From Pyrus communis (taxonomy: Eukaryota; Streptophyta; Magnoliopsida; Rosales; Rosaceae): a stretch of 64,000 nt of DNA. The position numbers were made by a program, and so were the translations under genes. Below the pieces are notes generated by a model. That model did not search any database. It was not told the DNA's origin and was given only the letters and a program-made list of their open reading frames with translations. This document shows, piece after piece, positions 23,033 through 35,310 of the stretch (position 1 is its first letter; the number at the start of each line of letters is the position of its first letter). Location: NCBI RefSeq assembly GCF_963583255.1, contig NC_084813.1, positions 13,130,001 through 13,194,000 of the forward strand, written 5' to 3'.

Positions 23033-23166
23033 TGTGTGTTCGTATGTTCCCGGAGCTGCACAATCTGTTTCTAGCACTGTGTGTTCATATGTGTCAAGAG
23101 CTTTGCCGTCCATTTCTAGCGCTATGTGTTCATATGTGTCAAGAGCTTCGCAATCTGTTTCAAAAA
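23033..23166. repeat. 45-bp tandem repeat, three units
   Basis: TGTGTTCATATGTGTCAAGAG occurs twice, and a diverged first unit (TGTGTTCGTATGTTCCCGGAG) precedes it, about 45 bp apart. The unit length is a multiple of 3, so one frame shows a 15-residue repeat (LALCVHMCQEL). It lies in the intron-like part after the ATM relic and is probably non-coding. Confidence 0.8.
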
Positions 23167-23455
23167 TGTCATTTGTTGCAGGTTCTAGATAAAGACTACA
23201 TGATGTCGTTGGTGTATAATACTATAATTGATACGATCATTCAACTGACTTTAAGTACAAGTACAGTGTTGCTTTCATACTTTTGTTGGTACTTCTATAT
23301 GATAATACATTGTATTATAATTTACCTAATTTATAGTTCATTACTAATAACAATTTGTTTGTAGTTTATAGAAATTTACATAATTTATTTTAGTTTGGAA
23401 CCTGTAGTAAATTTCACATAAAATAATTTTAGTGAAGTTGTTAAAATAATATAAT

Positions 23456-23722
23456 TGTGGTGTCCCATTCGACGCCGGAATTTTTTTTTTAAACCCGACG
23501 CTACTTATTTGCGACGCATAGGTAGCCGTCGTAAGTCCGTAGTAAATAGTACTTGCGACATGCACAAACCGTCGCATATAATAGACCAAACATTTACGAC
23601 ACCACTTTGTTGTGACGCGTTATTGGCATTCGCAAGCCCGTCGTAAAAGGGCTATTGCGACGCTTTTAGATGCTTTCGTGACGCGTTTTGACTGTCCCAA
23701 AAGGCCCCTTTTTTTGTAGTGA
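23456..23722. mobile_element. CACTA-type terminus with GCGACG subterminal repeats (one end only)
   Basis: The right edge ends TTTTTTTGTAGTG, the complement of a CACTACAAAAAAA end. The preceding 260 bp are packed with GCGACG/CGTCGTAA/TTGCGAC motifs, typical subterminal arrays of plant CACTA elements. I found no matching left end in the window, so this is a truncated copy or its partner has decayed. The motif set differs from the element at 16034, so the two are different families. Confidence 0.6.
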
Positions 23723-23949
23723 TTCAAAGTCCATCAATTGTAATTCAAAACCATTCATTATACCTCAACGTTATAATGCATCATTTTTCAGTTTTACAAA
23801 TCAAAACTGAAATTAGGAATTTAAAAACAAATTGAATAGTATTAAAGTGACCAATGAAGAATTGTATTTTGAAATACCCAATTAAAATTCTAACACAGTT
23901 TTGGTCACTAAACTCAAATAATAGTTGATAAAGTAAAGTAAAAATATCA

Positions 23950-24139
23950 TCCAACAATAATAATAACAACAAAGCCTTATCCCACTAAGTGTGGTTAGTT
24001 ATATGAATCCTAAAATTTGTGACATGTCTTCCGTTTTTAGATCCAAATAGTCCAGGTCTTTTTTTAGAGTTTTTTTCCATCTCTTTATCTACCCCTTTGG
24101 CCTTAAGAATCACTGTTTAGTAATCACATCTTCTAGTTG
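23950..24139 (-). pseudogene. LINE relic, 3' end part
   Basis: On the minus strand this is the very end of a plant LINE reverse transcriptase ORF. It covers the RIHI.N.T C-terminal segment followed by GATAAGGCTTTGTTGTTATT, the usual TTG-rich LINE tail. It continues, across a beta solo LTR, into 26106-26280. Several stops and frame shifts are present. Confidence 0.65.
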
Positions 24140-24144
24140 GAGCA

Positions 24145-26100
24145 TGATAGGAGCATATTTATGCGACTTAGTTAGCTTATTTTCTTGCATTTATGTTGTT
24201 AGTTCCTAGTTATTTTAGTATTTTAAGCTATTTTCATGTGTTTGTAGGTCCAATTGGCTAAAGTGGCAAGAAAAGGCAATTTGGAGCAGTTTTGGGCTTG
24301 GAATGGATAGCATATGCATGGAGCAAGGTGGATGGACGAAATTGAAGTTTAAGAAGGGCCAGGAATATGCTAAAGAGTTGAAGAAATTAATTCAAGACTT
24401 GGAAGACAAGGAATCAGCAAGAAAGAAGGAAACATAAGTCAAACTTCCTTATTTTGACTTAGCTTTCCTAATCTTTTCCTACCTAAGTTCCAGCTGCCAA
24501 AGAGGGTCCCTAATTAATTTAGGACACCTAAATATATGTTTCTAGAAGTCCTAATCCCATTCTTAAGGGGATGCCGCACCACCTTTCCTTTCCCTTTTCC
24601 CTTCCTTGCCGCAAAAACCCTTCCCCTTCTTCTCCTTCCTTCCTTGTGGTGCAAGGAAGTCCCCTTCCCTTTCCCAATTCCTTGCCTCACCCTTCTTACC
24701 CTTTTCCTCTTAGGATTCTGATTTGTTACCCGTTGCTTGGAGGATTTGGAGTCTTAAATCTTTCCCAAATTAATTAATTAATGCATTGCCCTTTCTCCCT
24801 TTATTTTACACAATCTGCCGCACAAAAGGAAGGACCCCCCCACCCAACACAAAAAAAAAAATCATTAATCATTCACCCATTCACCATACCATTCATCCAT
24901 TCCACACCAGATTTCGCACCACCTATCCATAATACACCACAACCACCTTGTGCTGCAGCAAAGAAGAAGAAAGAGGACCCTGGGATGTGCTTGCCATTCA
25001 AGCTTGGATTGTTGGAGCGTTTCTAGGTGTATTCAATCTTTTGCTTTCAATGTTTAAGTTTAATTATCTTTGTTTTGCGAACATGAGGAGCTAAACTTGT
25101 TTTAGCTGGAGGATACTTTGAAACTATGATTATATTTGCAATATGAATTGATTACTTCCAGTTGTGATTTCATAAATCGTGAATGCAATTTACTTAACTG
25201 TTTGATTAAGAACTTATTCTTGTGTGTCGATGAAGAGTGCCCGCTTAGTTTGCATGCATGAATTTGATGCTAGAACATAAAGGAGTTTCACATAATCGTT
25301 ACGAACTTATATTCACAAGTAGTGAAGATCGCTGGTCACGATCGTGTTAAGTTAAATTCCTGGCATGAGTATCATGATGTCATAGTTACGAATGCTTTGT
25401 CAATGCTTATGATTTTCACAGAGCTTAATGATCTTTGCTTGTGTCTCTATTATGTAGTTCATGTAGGGAACTTGGGAAGAATAATTTGGTTACCGATGCG
25501 TTGTCTGTCCAATTCAACGACTTAAGGAAAATCTGAGGGTTAATTAGTGATGACACAACTAATCTGGGGTGTTGAGATTCATGGTTTATTGGAAAAGCAA
25601 CTGGAAATCGATTTGTATGCAAGTGTGTCATGTGTGGAGAAGGACCCTCTAGCTAGCCTATTACCCATCAATTCACCCAATTTCGTGCCAAACTTGTTTA
25701 AGTCTTTAATTTAAGTGTTTTTACTTTAAATTCGTCAAAAACCCAATCCCCTTTACTTGTTGTGTCAAATTAGTTAGAATATGTCCTAATTTGTGTTTTT
25801 GAGTGTTTTGAGTCAAAATCAATTCAATTTTCGTCCAAAGTAAGTCCTAGTGTCTGTTTTGAGTCTGTTTGATTGTTTTTTGCAGTTTTGAGTTTGATTA
25901 GCTTATTTTGAGTCATTTAAGTCTAGTTAAGAGTCTTAGAGTCTAGTTTTCTGTTTTTAAGTTTAGTTTTGTGTTTTTAAGTCAGTTTAGAGTAGATTAG
26001 CAATCTCTCCTAGTCCCCGTCCTAGAACGATCCCTACTTACATCTTTACTACAATTGTCAATAAGAGGGTTTAATTTGAGTGCTAGTTTATATCACATCA
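24145..26100 (+). mobile_element. solo LTR, family beta, copy 2
   Basis: It runs TGATAGGAGCATATTTATGC...TTATATCACATCA with a perfect TSD GAGCA (24140-24144 and 26101-26105). Its length is 1956 bp. Removing it rejoins a continuous LINE sequence, which confirms the boundaries. The 3' part contains CGATCCCTACTTACATC and CAATTGTCAATAAGAGGG, shared with copies 1 and 3. It contains no retroviral coding sequence. Open frames at 24536-24777 are chance reading of a CCTT-rich tract. Confidence 0.88.
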
Positions 26101-26105
26101 GAGCA

Positions 26106-26280
26106 TCTCGATCTGTAGGCCTTCGTTTACATGTCCAAGCCACCTTAACAAATTTTCTCTCATGTTATCTTCAATTTCAACTAATCTTAATTTACCTCAG
26201 ATATCTTCGTTCCTAATCTTGACCTCTCTCGTGTGCCTACACATTCAATGAAGCATTCTGATCTCTGCTACACTAAAAAA
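26106..26280 (-). pseudogene. LINE relic, RT C-terminal part
   Basis: The minus strand encodes a decayed CKRRPTDRDA segment, the counterpart of the GHVQRRP.DAP motif near the C terminus of plant LINE reverse transcriptases. It is the upstream half of the relic at 23950-24139. Confidence 0.6.
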
Positions 26281-26360
26281 ATATCATCCAAGAGTTAAAA
26301 ACTGAAATAAATAAAAAAATTTAGTTCAATTACTCGCCACCAGATAGATGTGCCAAACAA

Positions 26361-26503
26361 ACCATTGGGTTGTTAATGAATAACTGTTAAGACCTTTTTC
26401 ATTTGATAACACCATACTATAAAGGTGACATTGGTAGTGGTGACGAAGGTGTAAGATAAATTCAAACTAAATAAGACTGGTTACTCATTAACAACCCAAT
26501 GGG
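26361..26503. mobile_element. short inverted-repeat element (MITE-like), about 143 bp
   Basis: The left arm ACCATTGGGTTGTTAATGAA (26361) is inverted at the right end (TTACTCATTAACAACCCAAT, 26480-26499). The arms match over about 24 bp with two or three differences and enclose about 95 bp. I could not define a target duplication, so the superfamily is unknown. Confidence 0.6.
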
Positions 26504-26505
26504 TT

Positions 26506-27029
26506 GATTACCAAAAGGAATGACCAGTGCAGAAAGTAAAAAGGTTTGTTTTGAACGAGAGTCTAACAGTAAAAACTACGAATGCGTTGCAATGTCGGTC
26601 ATCTGCTAAAGTTTATGTTAGCTTAGCCGTTAAATGATAACGTGACAAATGCAGGACCTATATTTTTGTTGATGTAGATATCAGCAATGTGGATAAGAAA
26701 CTAATAAAATAAAATAAAATAAAAAAATAAAAAAAAACTGTTGTTATTTGTAAAATTTGAAACTAATAAAAATATTATACAATTAAAAAGAAAATATTTT
26801 CAATTTGGGCCTCCCCACCTTGGTCTCCACTACCACTCCATCACCCTCGATGTAATTTACCCCACTAAAATTCATCACTTAATAAAACTAAGAAAAATTT
26901 TAATTAATCAATTGCAATAACACTTATGGAAGTAGCTTGTAGTGAAGCATTTAAGTGTGCCTACTAATCACTTAATTTTAATTGCAATGACGAAACTGTA
27001 AATTTTTTTATTTTTATTTTTTAGGATTG
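26506..27029. other. unassigned AT-rich DNA
   Basis: AT-rich with an A-rich run at 26700-26740. I see no ORF or element end. Confidence 0.4.
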
Positions 27030-29150
27030 AAAAATTGGCTAAATCAAAAGCCCAAACAAAATTAGACCGGAACATTCCCAAGTCGATCATCAAAAACTAA
27101 CTAAACAAGAAGGAGAATTATCAAAGTAGAAATTTCTTAAATCAAAATCAAGAATATAGTTTGCTAAACTATCCACCACAAAATTCTTTTCTTTGTAGAC
27201 ATGTCGAATATCCCATTGCCAAGATCTTGAAAGCAACTCTCAATGGGCTAAAACAAGGGGACTCAAAGGATGATTATTGCTAGCAGCTTGCAACACCAAA
27301 TGAACTATGAGCGCAGAGTCTGAGTGCACTAGTAATTTATCAGTGTATAATCCCCCTACCATTGTAAACCTAAATAAACTCCTCATAGCTTAGTAGTGAG
27401 AATCTCACCTGTGCCGCAAAATTCAGAAATATATTTACCATCAGAATCTTATAAAACATCACCTGCTCCAATAGAATTATTATTTCCCTTCTTGCAACCA
27501 TCAACATTAAGCTTAAACCAATTCGAAGGATGATCTTACAAATGAAGCAGCAAATATTCAATCATATGGGTTTATCAATCTTGTAAGTATTAGCTTTCAA
27601 CCATTCATGAAGATAAGTACAAATAGTAACTGTAGGCTCATCGGTCATTGGAAAATCCTTCACAAAAATAAATTTATTTCACCAATACCAAATAAACCAA
27701 CAAGTAACAGAAAGCACTAACCTCCACTCTTAACCCCCAATATGAGTGATATAGTGGTGAGATTAAAATGAAGCCAATTGTGAAAACTAATGTGCTCTGA
27801 CTATTAATTATACATTTTCAACCTCTGTCAAACTTATTTTGCCTGAGGACAATATTTAAAAACATTAGCCACCAATTCAAAGGAACAAATACATCTTTGA
27901 CACTCATGGTTATTAGGCATACCCATTTTAAGCCTTTGATGATTATTTAGGAGCTTATCAAGAGAGAGCACTCATAAGAAACTCTAAACTTTTTGGTGGA
28001 ATGTGAAGTTTCCAAATGAGATTCCATAGGAAAACCACTAGAATTAATGGCCAACATATAACAAATTTAACTGAAAAATTGACATCACTAGTTCCACTCT
28101 AGATACACTCATCAGCCAAAGCATAAAAACCAACTGGAATGCTAATAATTTGTTCAACGATCTCCTTTGGTAAAACAAGTAATAGTTTACCAATATCTAA
28201 GCCATAATTGTAACATTAATCAGCTACAGTAGCTTTCAGCGTATCATCAGAGAGCGGGAAGCTAGTATGCTGAAGCAAAATATCACATTTAGCCCATTTG
28301 TTAGTCCAAAGTTTACCGTTTTACTATTTTCCAATTTGCCATAATAGCCCTTCATGCAAAAGTTGAGTCTCTTCAAAAACACCTTAGTAAGCGCATGAAG
28401 AGCCCAAAGCAGTTTTTTATTGAATACCTGGCTCATATCACGTTAAAAATACTTGCCGTTGAGCCGAATTCATAACTCTGATACTTTTCAAGCCAAGCAC
28501 ACTATGAGACTTGGAAGGCAAACTTGGCTCCATTTAACCAAATTAACTTCATTTATGGATCGAGTAGAGCCCCAGATGAAATTCTTATTCAACCTATCTA
28601 GATGATCACAAATTGTAACTGGTGATTTCATTGGTTACGTAACATATACTATAGTTGAAGTGACAGACTGAACAAAAGTAGTTCGACCAGTAAGAGATAA
28701 CGAATTTACCTTCCAAGCAGAAAGTCGAGCTTGAGCCTTTTCTACCAAGCCTTTGTAGGTGTTTTCAATAATATGAGAATGAATGAGCAGAACTCCCAAT
28801 TACTTTCCCAATTCATAAATTAGAGGAGAACCATAAATACGACCAAAATCAATAGCCATTCCACGATTAATATAAGTAGAGGAGTAGATTCTTGATTTTC
28901 ATAGCTTATTTGATGCCCAGATGCCAGGCAAAATTTATCAAGACAACCTTTAACAATCTGACCTTGCTTTTTGGAACTTAGCTTTCCATTTTTCAGTACT
29001 AACAACTACAATTTTTCAATATAAAAAATAAATAGATTAGGAGAACGAGGATCACCTTGTCGAACAATTCTTCATCCAATTAACATAGCAATCTCATTTG
29101 TTAAATTCGTGTTACAATAGTTTGTGGCAGATCTATTTGGTAGCTAAATA
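27030..29150 (-). pseudogene. L1-type LINE relic (RT to RNase H)
   Basis: Read on the minus strand, about 28960-28890 gives KGCLDKFCLASGHQISYE, the RT C-terminal segment of plant L1 elements (usual form LD.FC.ASG..). About 27540-27390 gives WFKLNVDGCKKGNNNSIGAG and then DSDGKYISEFCGTGEIL, the RNase H start with its first catalytic Asp. These are about 1.4 kb apart in the right order, with a poorly preserved zinc-binding region between. Stops and frame changes are frequent. The endonuclease part was not found. Confidence 0.7.
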
Positions 29151-30120
29151 GGGATTTGTGCATTAAGATTTTAGTTTTTTTTTCTTCTTTATTGCAATTT
29201 CATAAACACTGTGGCTTTGCAGTGTTTTGCATTCTCTATAATCTTTAAGTGTAATTTATGTATGTATATTTCGTATCACGCTTATTTTTTGTTAATTTCT
29301 ATTTGTCAAATGTGTTAATTAGTGGCTTAATTAGAAGTTTTACCTAAAGAAGTTTTTTAGACCATAGTTGTAAACTATTTGATCTATTAATTGATGTTGC
29401 ATGCCAACTAATTTAAATTCTATTTTATTAATTTGAGAAAAGAATTAAAATACAAACTAGAAAATAAATAAATAAAAAGAAGACTAATGAAAATATTTTA
29501 AAACTTTAAATTTTAACCAAAAATCATTTAATAACTTTATTTAATGACAAAGATAAAATAAAAAGAAAAAGAAAAAAAGAAACCCCATTGAAAAAACCAT
29601 GCTTTCCGAATTCCCATTTGCATTGTTAGAAACCATTGTCGGCTTTCGCTATTTCCCTTCCCATTATTTTTGTAATTCGTTACGGTGTTCAATATATTTT
29701 TGGAAGCTTCTGAAGTGCAGAGTTTTGATTTTTAGATTGATTGCGCACCCATTGCTTGAAACTTGCGGGGCTTGAACCCGAAAGAATGGTGGGTTATTTA
29801 TTTGTTCGGTCTTGTAGTCATTGCTAATGTTAATTGCTTTTCATTTACACTAAAATCTACTTGGTAGTTTAACGATTGAACAATTTGTGAAATTGTACAT
29901 TGAGTGTGGCGGAAACTACATAATTTTGACATATTTATGGTGTAATTGTAGGCGTCACTTGCTAACTCATTTGGGTTTGGATTAATAGCAGAGAAAGGGA
30001 GAAAGTTAAAGAGAGTGGAAAGATAGAGGTTGGCCGGTGAAGTGTGTATTTGCAGTGACGGATTTATGATTCTAAAATCAGAGGAGTCTATTAAGGGTAC
30101 TATTGTAAATGAGAAAGTGA
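29151..30120. other. unassigned DNA
   Basis: AT-rich, with no supported gene. The longest open frame (29798-30151, minus) has no recognisable motif and overlaps the copia LTR-like segment at its right end. Confidence 0.4.
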
Positions 30121-30124
30121 TATT

Positions 30125-30440
30125 GTTAAGGTTTGTTACACTTTCATTCATTAGCTTAGTGAGTAAGATAAGTAGTTAGTTACGGCTGTATGTAAATGAT
30201 GGTGTATAAATACCCAAATGTAATCTTATTCATTTTATGAAATACATTGATAATTTTCATAATGTGTATCTATCGTTGGTGTCTAATGACTTCACCTACG
30301 ATCCTCTCTCCGCTCGCATTGTTCTTTGTCATCGACGATCTTCACTTCTGCAAACCCAAAGCCACAAACAATGGCAGCACCTCTTCCATCCTCTTTTGAT
30401 TCTGCATCACAGATTAATCCTGCTCTAGTCCTTGTTCTTA
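30125..30440 (+). mobile_element. copia-like LTR and gag-start fragment
   Basis: The sequence from TGTTAAGG (30125) carries a plant TATA box GTGTATAAATACCC (about 30202), then a leader and an ATG at 30371 reading MAAPLPSSFDSASQINPAL, which resembles the N terminus of copia gag proteins. It stops abruptly near 30440, where minus-strand copia integrase sequence begins. The two pieces are therefore head to head, the result of rearrangement. Moderate confidence. Confidence 0.4.
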
Positions 30441-32440
30441 AGTGGAAAGAACCAAGAATACTTTGTAAAATCATTAATAAAGTATATTTGAATCCATTAA
30501 CAGAAGAAATTAGTGCAGGGCCCCATACATCAGTGTGTAAAAGTTCAAGAGGCTTGCTTGTATTACAAGAAACAATAGTAAAAGATTTCCTAGAACACTT
30601 GCCTAAAGAGCTTGAACACACAAACTTAGTATTCTTCCAAAAATAGTTATACTAGGTACCGTTTGGTACGTGGGACGGGACGGAACAGAGTGGGACAAGG
30701 CGTTCCGTCCCACGTTTGGTGCGCCTAAAACGGGTGGAACGAGCTGTTCCACGGGACGAGTTTTGGGTGAATTTTCATTCCACCTCACCCCCCTGGAATG
30801 ACTCGTTCCATATTTGTGGAACACAAAATTATAACCTCTCCGTCTCCTTCTTCTTCCTCCTTGTTTCCATCCGAGGGCATCTTTGCTCCCGCTCCGTTCC
30901 GTTCCATCCTGTCCCGTCCCGTCCCTTCCCGTCTGCATACCAAACGATACCTAGATGCTAGCTTATTTAAGATTTTGAATGAGGGATGACCCAAATGTTG
31001 ATCCCATATATCTTAGAGGTTTTAGCAAGTACTGCATAAGCGTGTCGATTTCCAGCAATAAAGGATGCAAGAAATGGATAAAATCCAGCTTTCACAGGGC
31101 CTTTAAAAAGTATTCTCCGAAGAAAGATCCTTTACAATAAAGTGAAAAAGATATAGATGAATGGGAAATCAATTATCAAGGATAAACTTAATTATTTGCA
31201 GAAATCAAATCTTGTTTCAGATCAGGGACATGTAACACATTGTTGAGTGCAAACTTATGAGTAGAAGTATTAAGTCTAGAAGAACCAGAATGAGTGATAG
31301 GTATACCTTTGTCGTCTCCAATATAAACTTGCTCAAGACTAGGGTTTCAGGACTTTGAAGATTTACATATGAATTAGTCATGTGTGAGCTTTCTCTAGTA
31401 TTAAGAAGCCATATAGGAGTATTAGAAGATGTACTGGCATGAAGAGCAATATGAGAATTCTTGGTTCCATAGCCTAGATTCATGCTATGAGGACAATCCA
31501 CATCCTCATGATCAAATTGATGGCAAATTTGACATGAAATCCTTATGTTGGAGTTATTGAAATTGGATATTGATCCTTGATTGTACTTTTGATTTCTTTG
31601 GCGAGAGAAGTTTTGACAAGGATTGTAGGATCGAAAGTTGTTGGTGCAATTTTGTGAATTTCTAGGGTTTGAGAAATTATGATCCATTCCACAGCCTTGA
31701 GATGAGTTGAAATTGGATCCATGCTTAGCAACATGAACATGAGAGTTTGATTCACCAATTAAGGCGGTGTTGGAAGAATTCCAGTTGAAGAATTGTAGGC
31801 TTGGAACGGTGTTGAAGGTGAGGATTTCTTCCAAATGTTCAATTGAATCTCCTTATTTAGAAGTAGGCCATGAAGTTCATCAATTGTAGTAGAACCAAGT
31901 CAGAATTGGATCACATCAACGAATGATTCATACTCAATCAGCAACCCATGAAGAGTACAAAAATGAGTTAACAATCTTGAATTGGAGCACCAGCGTTGGC
32001 AAGAACATAAGCAATTTCTTCGATTTGTTGAAGATAAGAAGCCGCTATAGAATCGCCCTTTGTGATATTCCTTAATGAGAAAGGAGTTCATAAATGTACG
32101 ATTGAGATGGCGTTGCGAGTTTGGTTTCCGGTTTAGAACATAGTTCTCAAGCACAAGCAACTCCAACAGTGTAGGAAATTAGAGAATCAAAAAGTGAGAG
32201 TTTATCCAGATCACAATATTCTAGTCCTTCTCAAACCAAACCACAAGTTGAAGATTCAGATTCGAAGTGCGATTTCCTGAAGAATCAATAAGATACTTAT
32301 GCGGCGCCACCATAGATCCATCAATTATTTAGGTGAGGTTATATCGGCGAAAGATTGAAGCGAATAAAGCACTCTAGGTAAGATAATTCGTGGTTATGAG
32401 CTTAATTGGAACCATGGATCCAATATTTTGAATTGTGATT
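30430..32440 (-). pseudogene. Ty1/copia relic (gag, protease, integrase start)
   Basis: On the minus strand, in order: a UBN2-type gag with SIAAYLQQIEEIAYVLANAG (about 32060-31990), a zinc knuckle CQICHQFDHEDVDC (about 31540-31495), a protease-region segment WLLNTRESSHMTNSYVNLQ (about 31415-31360, where the usual DTG is changed to NTR), and the pre-integrase/integrase start KPLELLHTDVWGP (about 30545). RT and RNase H are missing. A MITE at 30655-30951 interrupts it. Several stops and frame changes show that it is dead, and the altered protease triad alone would inactivate the enzyme. Confidence 0.8.
30655..30951. mobile_element. 297-bp MITE with GGTACCGTTTGG ends
   Basis: The left end GGTACCGTTTGGTACG pairs with the complement of the right end, GGTATCGTTTGGTATG. 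The flanks are CTAG-like (TA duplication at 30653-30654 and 30952-30953). The subterminal parts are rich in GGGACGGGACGG and its complement, so the whole element can fold. It sits inside the copia relic. The TIR style resembles PIF/Harbinger or mariner MITEs. The short TSD does not decide between them. Confidence 0.7.
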
Positions 32441-32747
32441 GAAGAAGTGAATGACTTAGGGCACAAATTTGGGGGTGGAATAATTGGAGTTCAAGTTGCA
32501 AATGCAATTTAGGCTAAGTAGAAGATGGTGGTGGGAGAAGAACTTGAACAAAGGCCAGAGAAGAAAACAAGGTTCGAGATGACGAGAAAGAAAATTGTGC
32601 AAAGGATAAGGTTCTATTTAGGAAATTAGGTTACCCATGGGATTATTTAATTTTTAATTAAAACAAAAAAATAAAATTGCCTGACTACCACCTAGACCAC
32701 GTAGGTCTCCACCGATTTTTCTCACCGATTTTTAGAACACTACATAA

Positions 32748-33198
32748 GAGCATCTTCAATGCAAGGACTCAAATATGATAATTTGAGTTCAAATATAAGG
32801 CAAAACATCTTCAATCTACATGAGACCTAAAATTCATATTTGGGTTTTGAGGAAAAGTAGGACTCAGGTTTGTGTTTCATTATGAGATTTGGGTCCTTAG
32901 TGAAGCCCATGCCAACGAAGTTTTATTCAACAAAAAAAAAAAAACAGAATTTGACTTTTGACTCCAACCATCTTATGTACATACCCAAACTATCAAAATT
33001 CAAAATTTAAGCTTGTCTATTGATTTCTCCTCCAATGCAAAGATTCAAATCTTAAAATTCAAAATGAGTTTTAAAATTTGAATCTTTGCATTGGAAAAGA
33101 AAACCAAAATACATAATCTATTACCTTTTTGGGACCCAAATATAAGAATTTAGGTCTTAGAAATGTTTTTTTCGGGCAAGTCTGCATCCTAGATGCTC
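32748..33198. mobile_element. PIF/Harbinger-like (Tourist) MITE, 451 bp
   Basis: The ends are GAGCATCTTCAATGC and, on the complement of the right side, GAGCATCTAGGATGC. They are flanked by TAA on both sides (32745-32747 and 33199-33201), the 3-bp target typical of this superfamily. The interior contains a near-perfect long hairpin at 33032-33094. Confidence 0.75.
33032..33094. repeat. 26-bp-arm hairpin inside the MITE
   Basis: The arms 33032-33057 (starting CCAATGCAAAGATTCAAAT) and 33069-33094 are inverted copies with one mismatch, around an 11-base loop. A transcript would fold into a stable stem of small-RNA-precursor size. Function is not shown. Confidence 0.85.
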
Positions 33199-33425
33199 TA
33201 AGATCATTATTCTTATCTTTCGAATTATTAACTACATTGTAAAAGATGAAGTTGGTACAGAGGAAGAGAAAAGTGATAGAGAGAAAACCAAAGAGATTGT
33301 ATTGATTGAATGAAGAAAATGTATACAAATGAACTTAATGAAATACTAGCTATACAATCCCTTATATGGCCATATATCCCAATTGCAATAATACCCTTCA
33401 AACAATACTAACACTTCTGTTATTA

Positions 33426-33575
33426 CTCCCCCCTCAAACTGAACTTGGGACCAAGTGAAGTTTGAAGTAGCTAAACCACTAAAACTAATATGGAACTGCA
33501 AGACCAAGATGTTTGCAATGCTTTAAGAACATTTGACTGTGCAATCCTTTGGTGAATACATCTGCAATTATTGTT
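33426..33575 (-). pseudogene. copia RNase H C-terminal remnant with PPT
   Basis: The minus strand reads ADVFTKGLHSQMFLKHC then KHLGLAVPY and a stop, the usual tail of copia pol. It ends just before the polypurine tract. Upstream (higher coordinates) the homology is lost at about 33575, which marks a deletion junction. Confidence 0.8.
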
Positions 33576-35310
33576 ATGAACCTAAACACTGCATAAAACC
33601 CCAAACCCCTGTCTTATGACGTGTGGAGTAGTGTATGATAGTCTGGAGTTGTTGACATTAATGAGCGGGAAATAGTGCTTCACTAAACATGCTTCCCTGG
33701 CCGAAGTCTGCAGTTTGGCCCTCATTTCCACCAGATGCTTCATCTGAGGTGCTGGCAAAAGAAAATCATTACACGAATCCACAAATACCATAGTTAATCA
33801 CTCTCCTCCAGGAATGCAATTACTCCACCAATACACCATCATTCTGTAATTTCAAAGGATGTGGAACATTCTGTGGAATAATCAATTACTCTTCACCAGG
33901 AATTTCAGAGAGCTCAATCGATCAACCCATGAGGCTTGCTGAAATTTATGTTGCTTATGAAAATGCTCTGCACAATACAGTTTCTAATCCTAATCTGTTG
34001 AAGTCTTTGTCATCTACAGAGGAGTCGGAGCAAAACAAAAAAAAAAAATATCATGAACTAACTGAAGCTTTACAGAGACTAGCACCAAATCAACTAAGGA
34101 GAATGACACTCCAAGAACCCAAAACAACCAAGGAGAATGACACTCCTTTTCACTGACACTCCAAGACCCAATAAACAACCAAGGAGAATGACACCCCCTT
34201 TCACTTCACTGACATGAAACTTAACAAAAAATTACATCGATTTCTACCAAGAAAGACTGACACTTTCTTTGACAGTAAAACAAATCTGATATAACAAGAG
34301 ATTGCTACTCTTGTGCACTTCGCAGAATTTACACTTACTTAACCAAGAAGGAATGACACTTTCTTGGGATGAATATACATCATATCACCATACTACACTT
34401 CAACATATGAAAATCTCAAGATCACAACTATCACAAAAACCCCTGATTTTGCAAAAATTGAAGGCATCACAGAAATTGCACTACCCATAACACAGTAAAT
34501 CGTCTCAACAATATTATAGACATATGCATGAATTCAAAGAACCAAATCACTTGATCTGCACCAGAAATTGAACCAAAACCAAATCTTTAAGCCTCCACAA
34601 TCAACAATTCTTCAAGAAACCAACAAGCAAACTGGTTGACGATGACAATCGGCTTTGGAATTCATCAAAGAAAAAGAAATTCTCACTGACGCAAATCAAC
34701 AAACAGGTAGAATGCACAAACCTTTGCTCTACTGAAACCCCATAATTCTAGCACCAAGAAACTCCACCAAGAACAGCAAATCATCCACAATAACCAATCA
34801 ACTACAAATCATGCGGCGAAAGAACGAAAGATCAACAAGGATCATACCAACCCTTTTTCGCAGTTGGGATTTCTAGGGTTTCTTGCGAGGAGAAATCCGA
34901 GCAGTTCGAGGGAGGATCTGAGAACCCAATCGAATGGCATCGTAGAGGTAGGGAGCGATGGATGCTGCCATGCTCGACAACATAATCAAGCGGCCCACAA
35001 TTGTCTGACTAGCCAAGCCGAGGAAGCAGGTTCAGCTCTCGGAGTAGAGATTAAGCAGCCCTGTGTTGCTTCCAGGAAAATCTTTCTTCAGCAACCCAAT
35101 TTGCTCGAGCTCGAAGCCCCAATCAAAATTTGCAGTGAAACCCAGATGATATCAAAGAAAACCTATGCGAAATCTCAGAGAAGTTTACAAAGAAAGAAAG
35201 GAAGAAAGAGCTCTTGTATTACGAATATGGAAATACGCAGAAACGAAAGAAAGTAAAGAAGAAAGAAAGAAGAGGAATCTACCACCAAGATCCATGGCGT
35301 GAGCCTTGGT
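33576..35310 (-). other. interior of the copia derivative, origin unknown
   Basis: This 1.7-kb part contains no pol motif. Next to the PBS the minus strand starts at ATG 35295 with [16 protein letters not shown], a hydrophobic signal-like stretch of about 30 codons, and stays fairly GC-rich to 34860. This resembles a captured host-gene fragment. Repeated ACACTCC/GACACT motifs at 34100-34220 (AAGGAGAATGACAC three times) form a small degenerate repeat. I do not recognise the source. Confidence 0.4.

Noticed and set aside
22978..23364. 128-codon ORF with Cys-rich repeats after the ATM relic
   Set aside because: It starts at an intron-like donor, consists of a 45-bp tandem repeat followed by AT-rich hydrophobic translation, and shows no domain.
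30603..30994. Overlapping ORFs on both strands
   Set aside because: They are readings of a 297-bp MITE rich in GGGACGG repeats.
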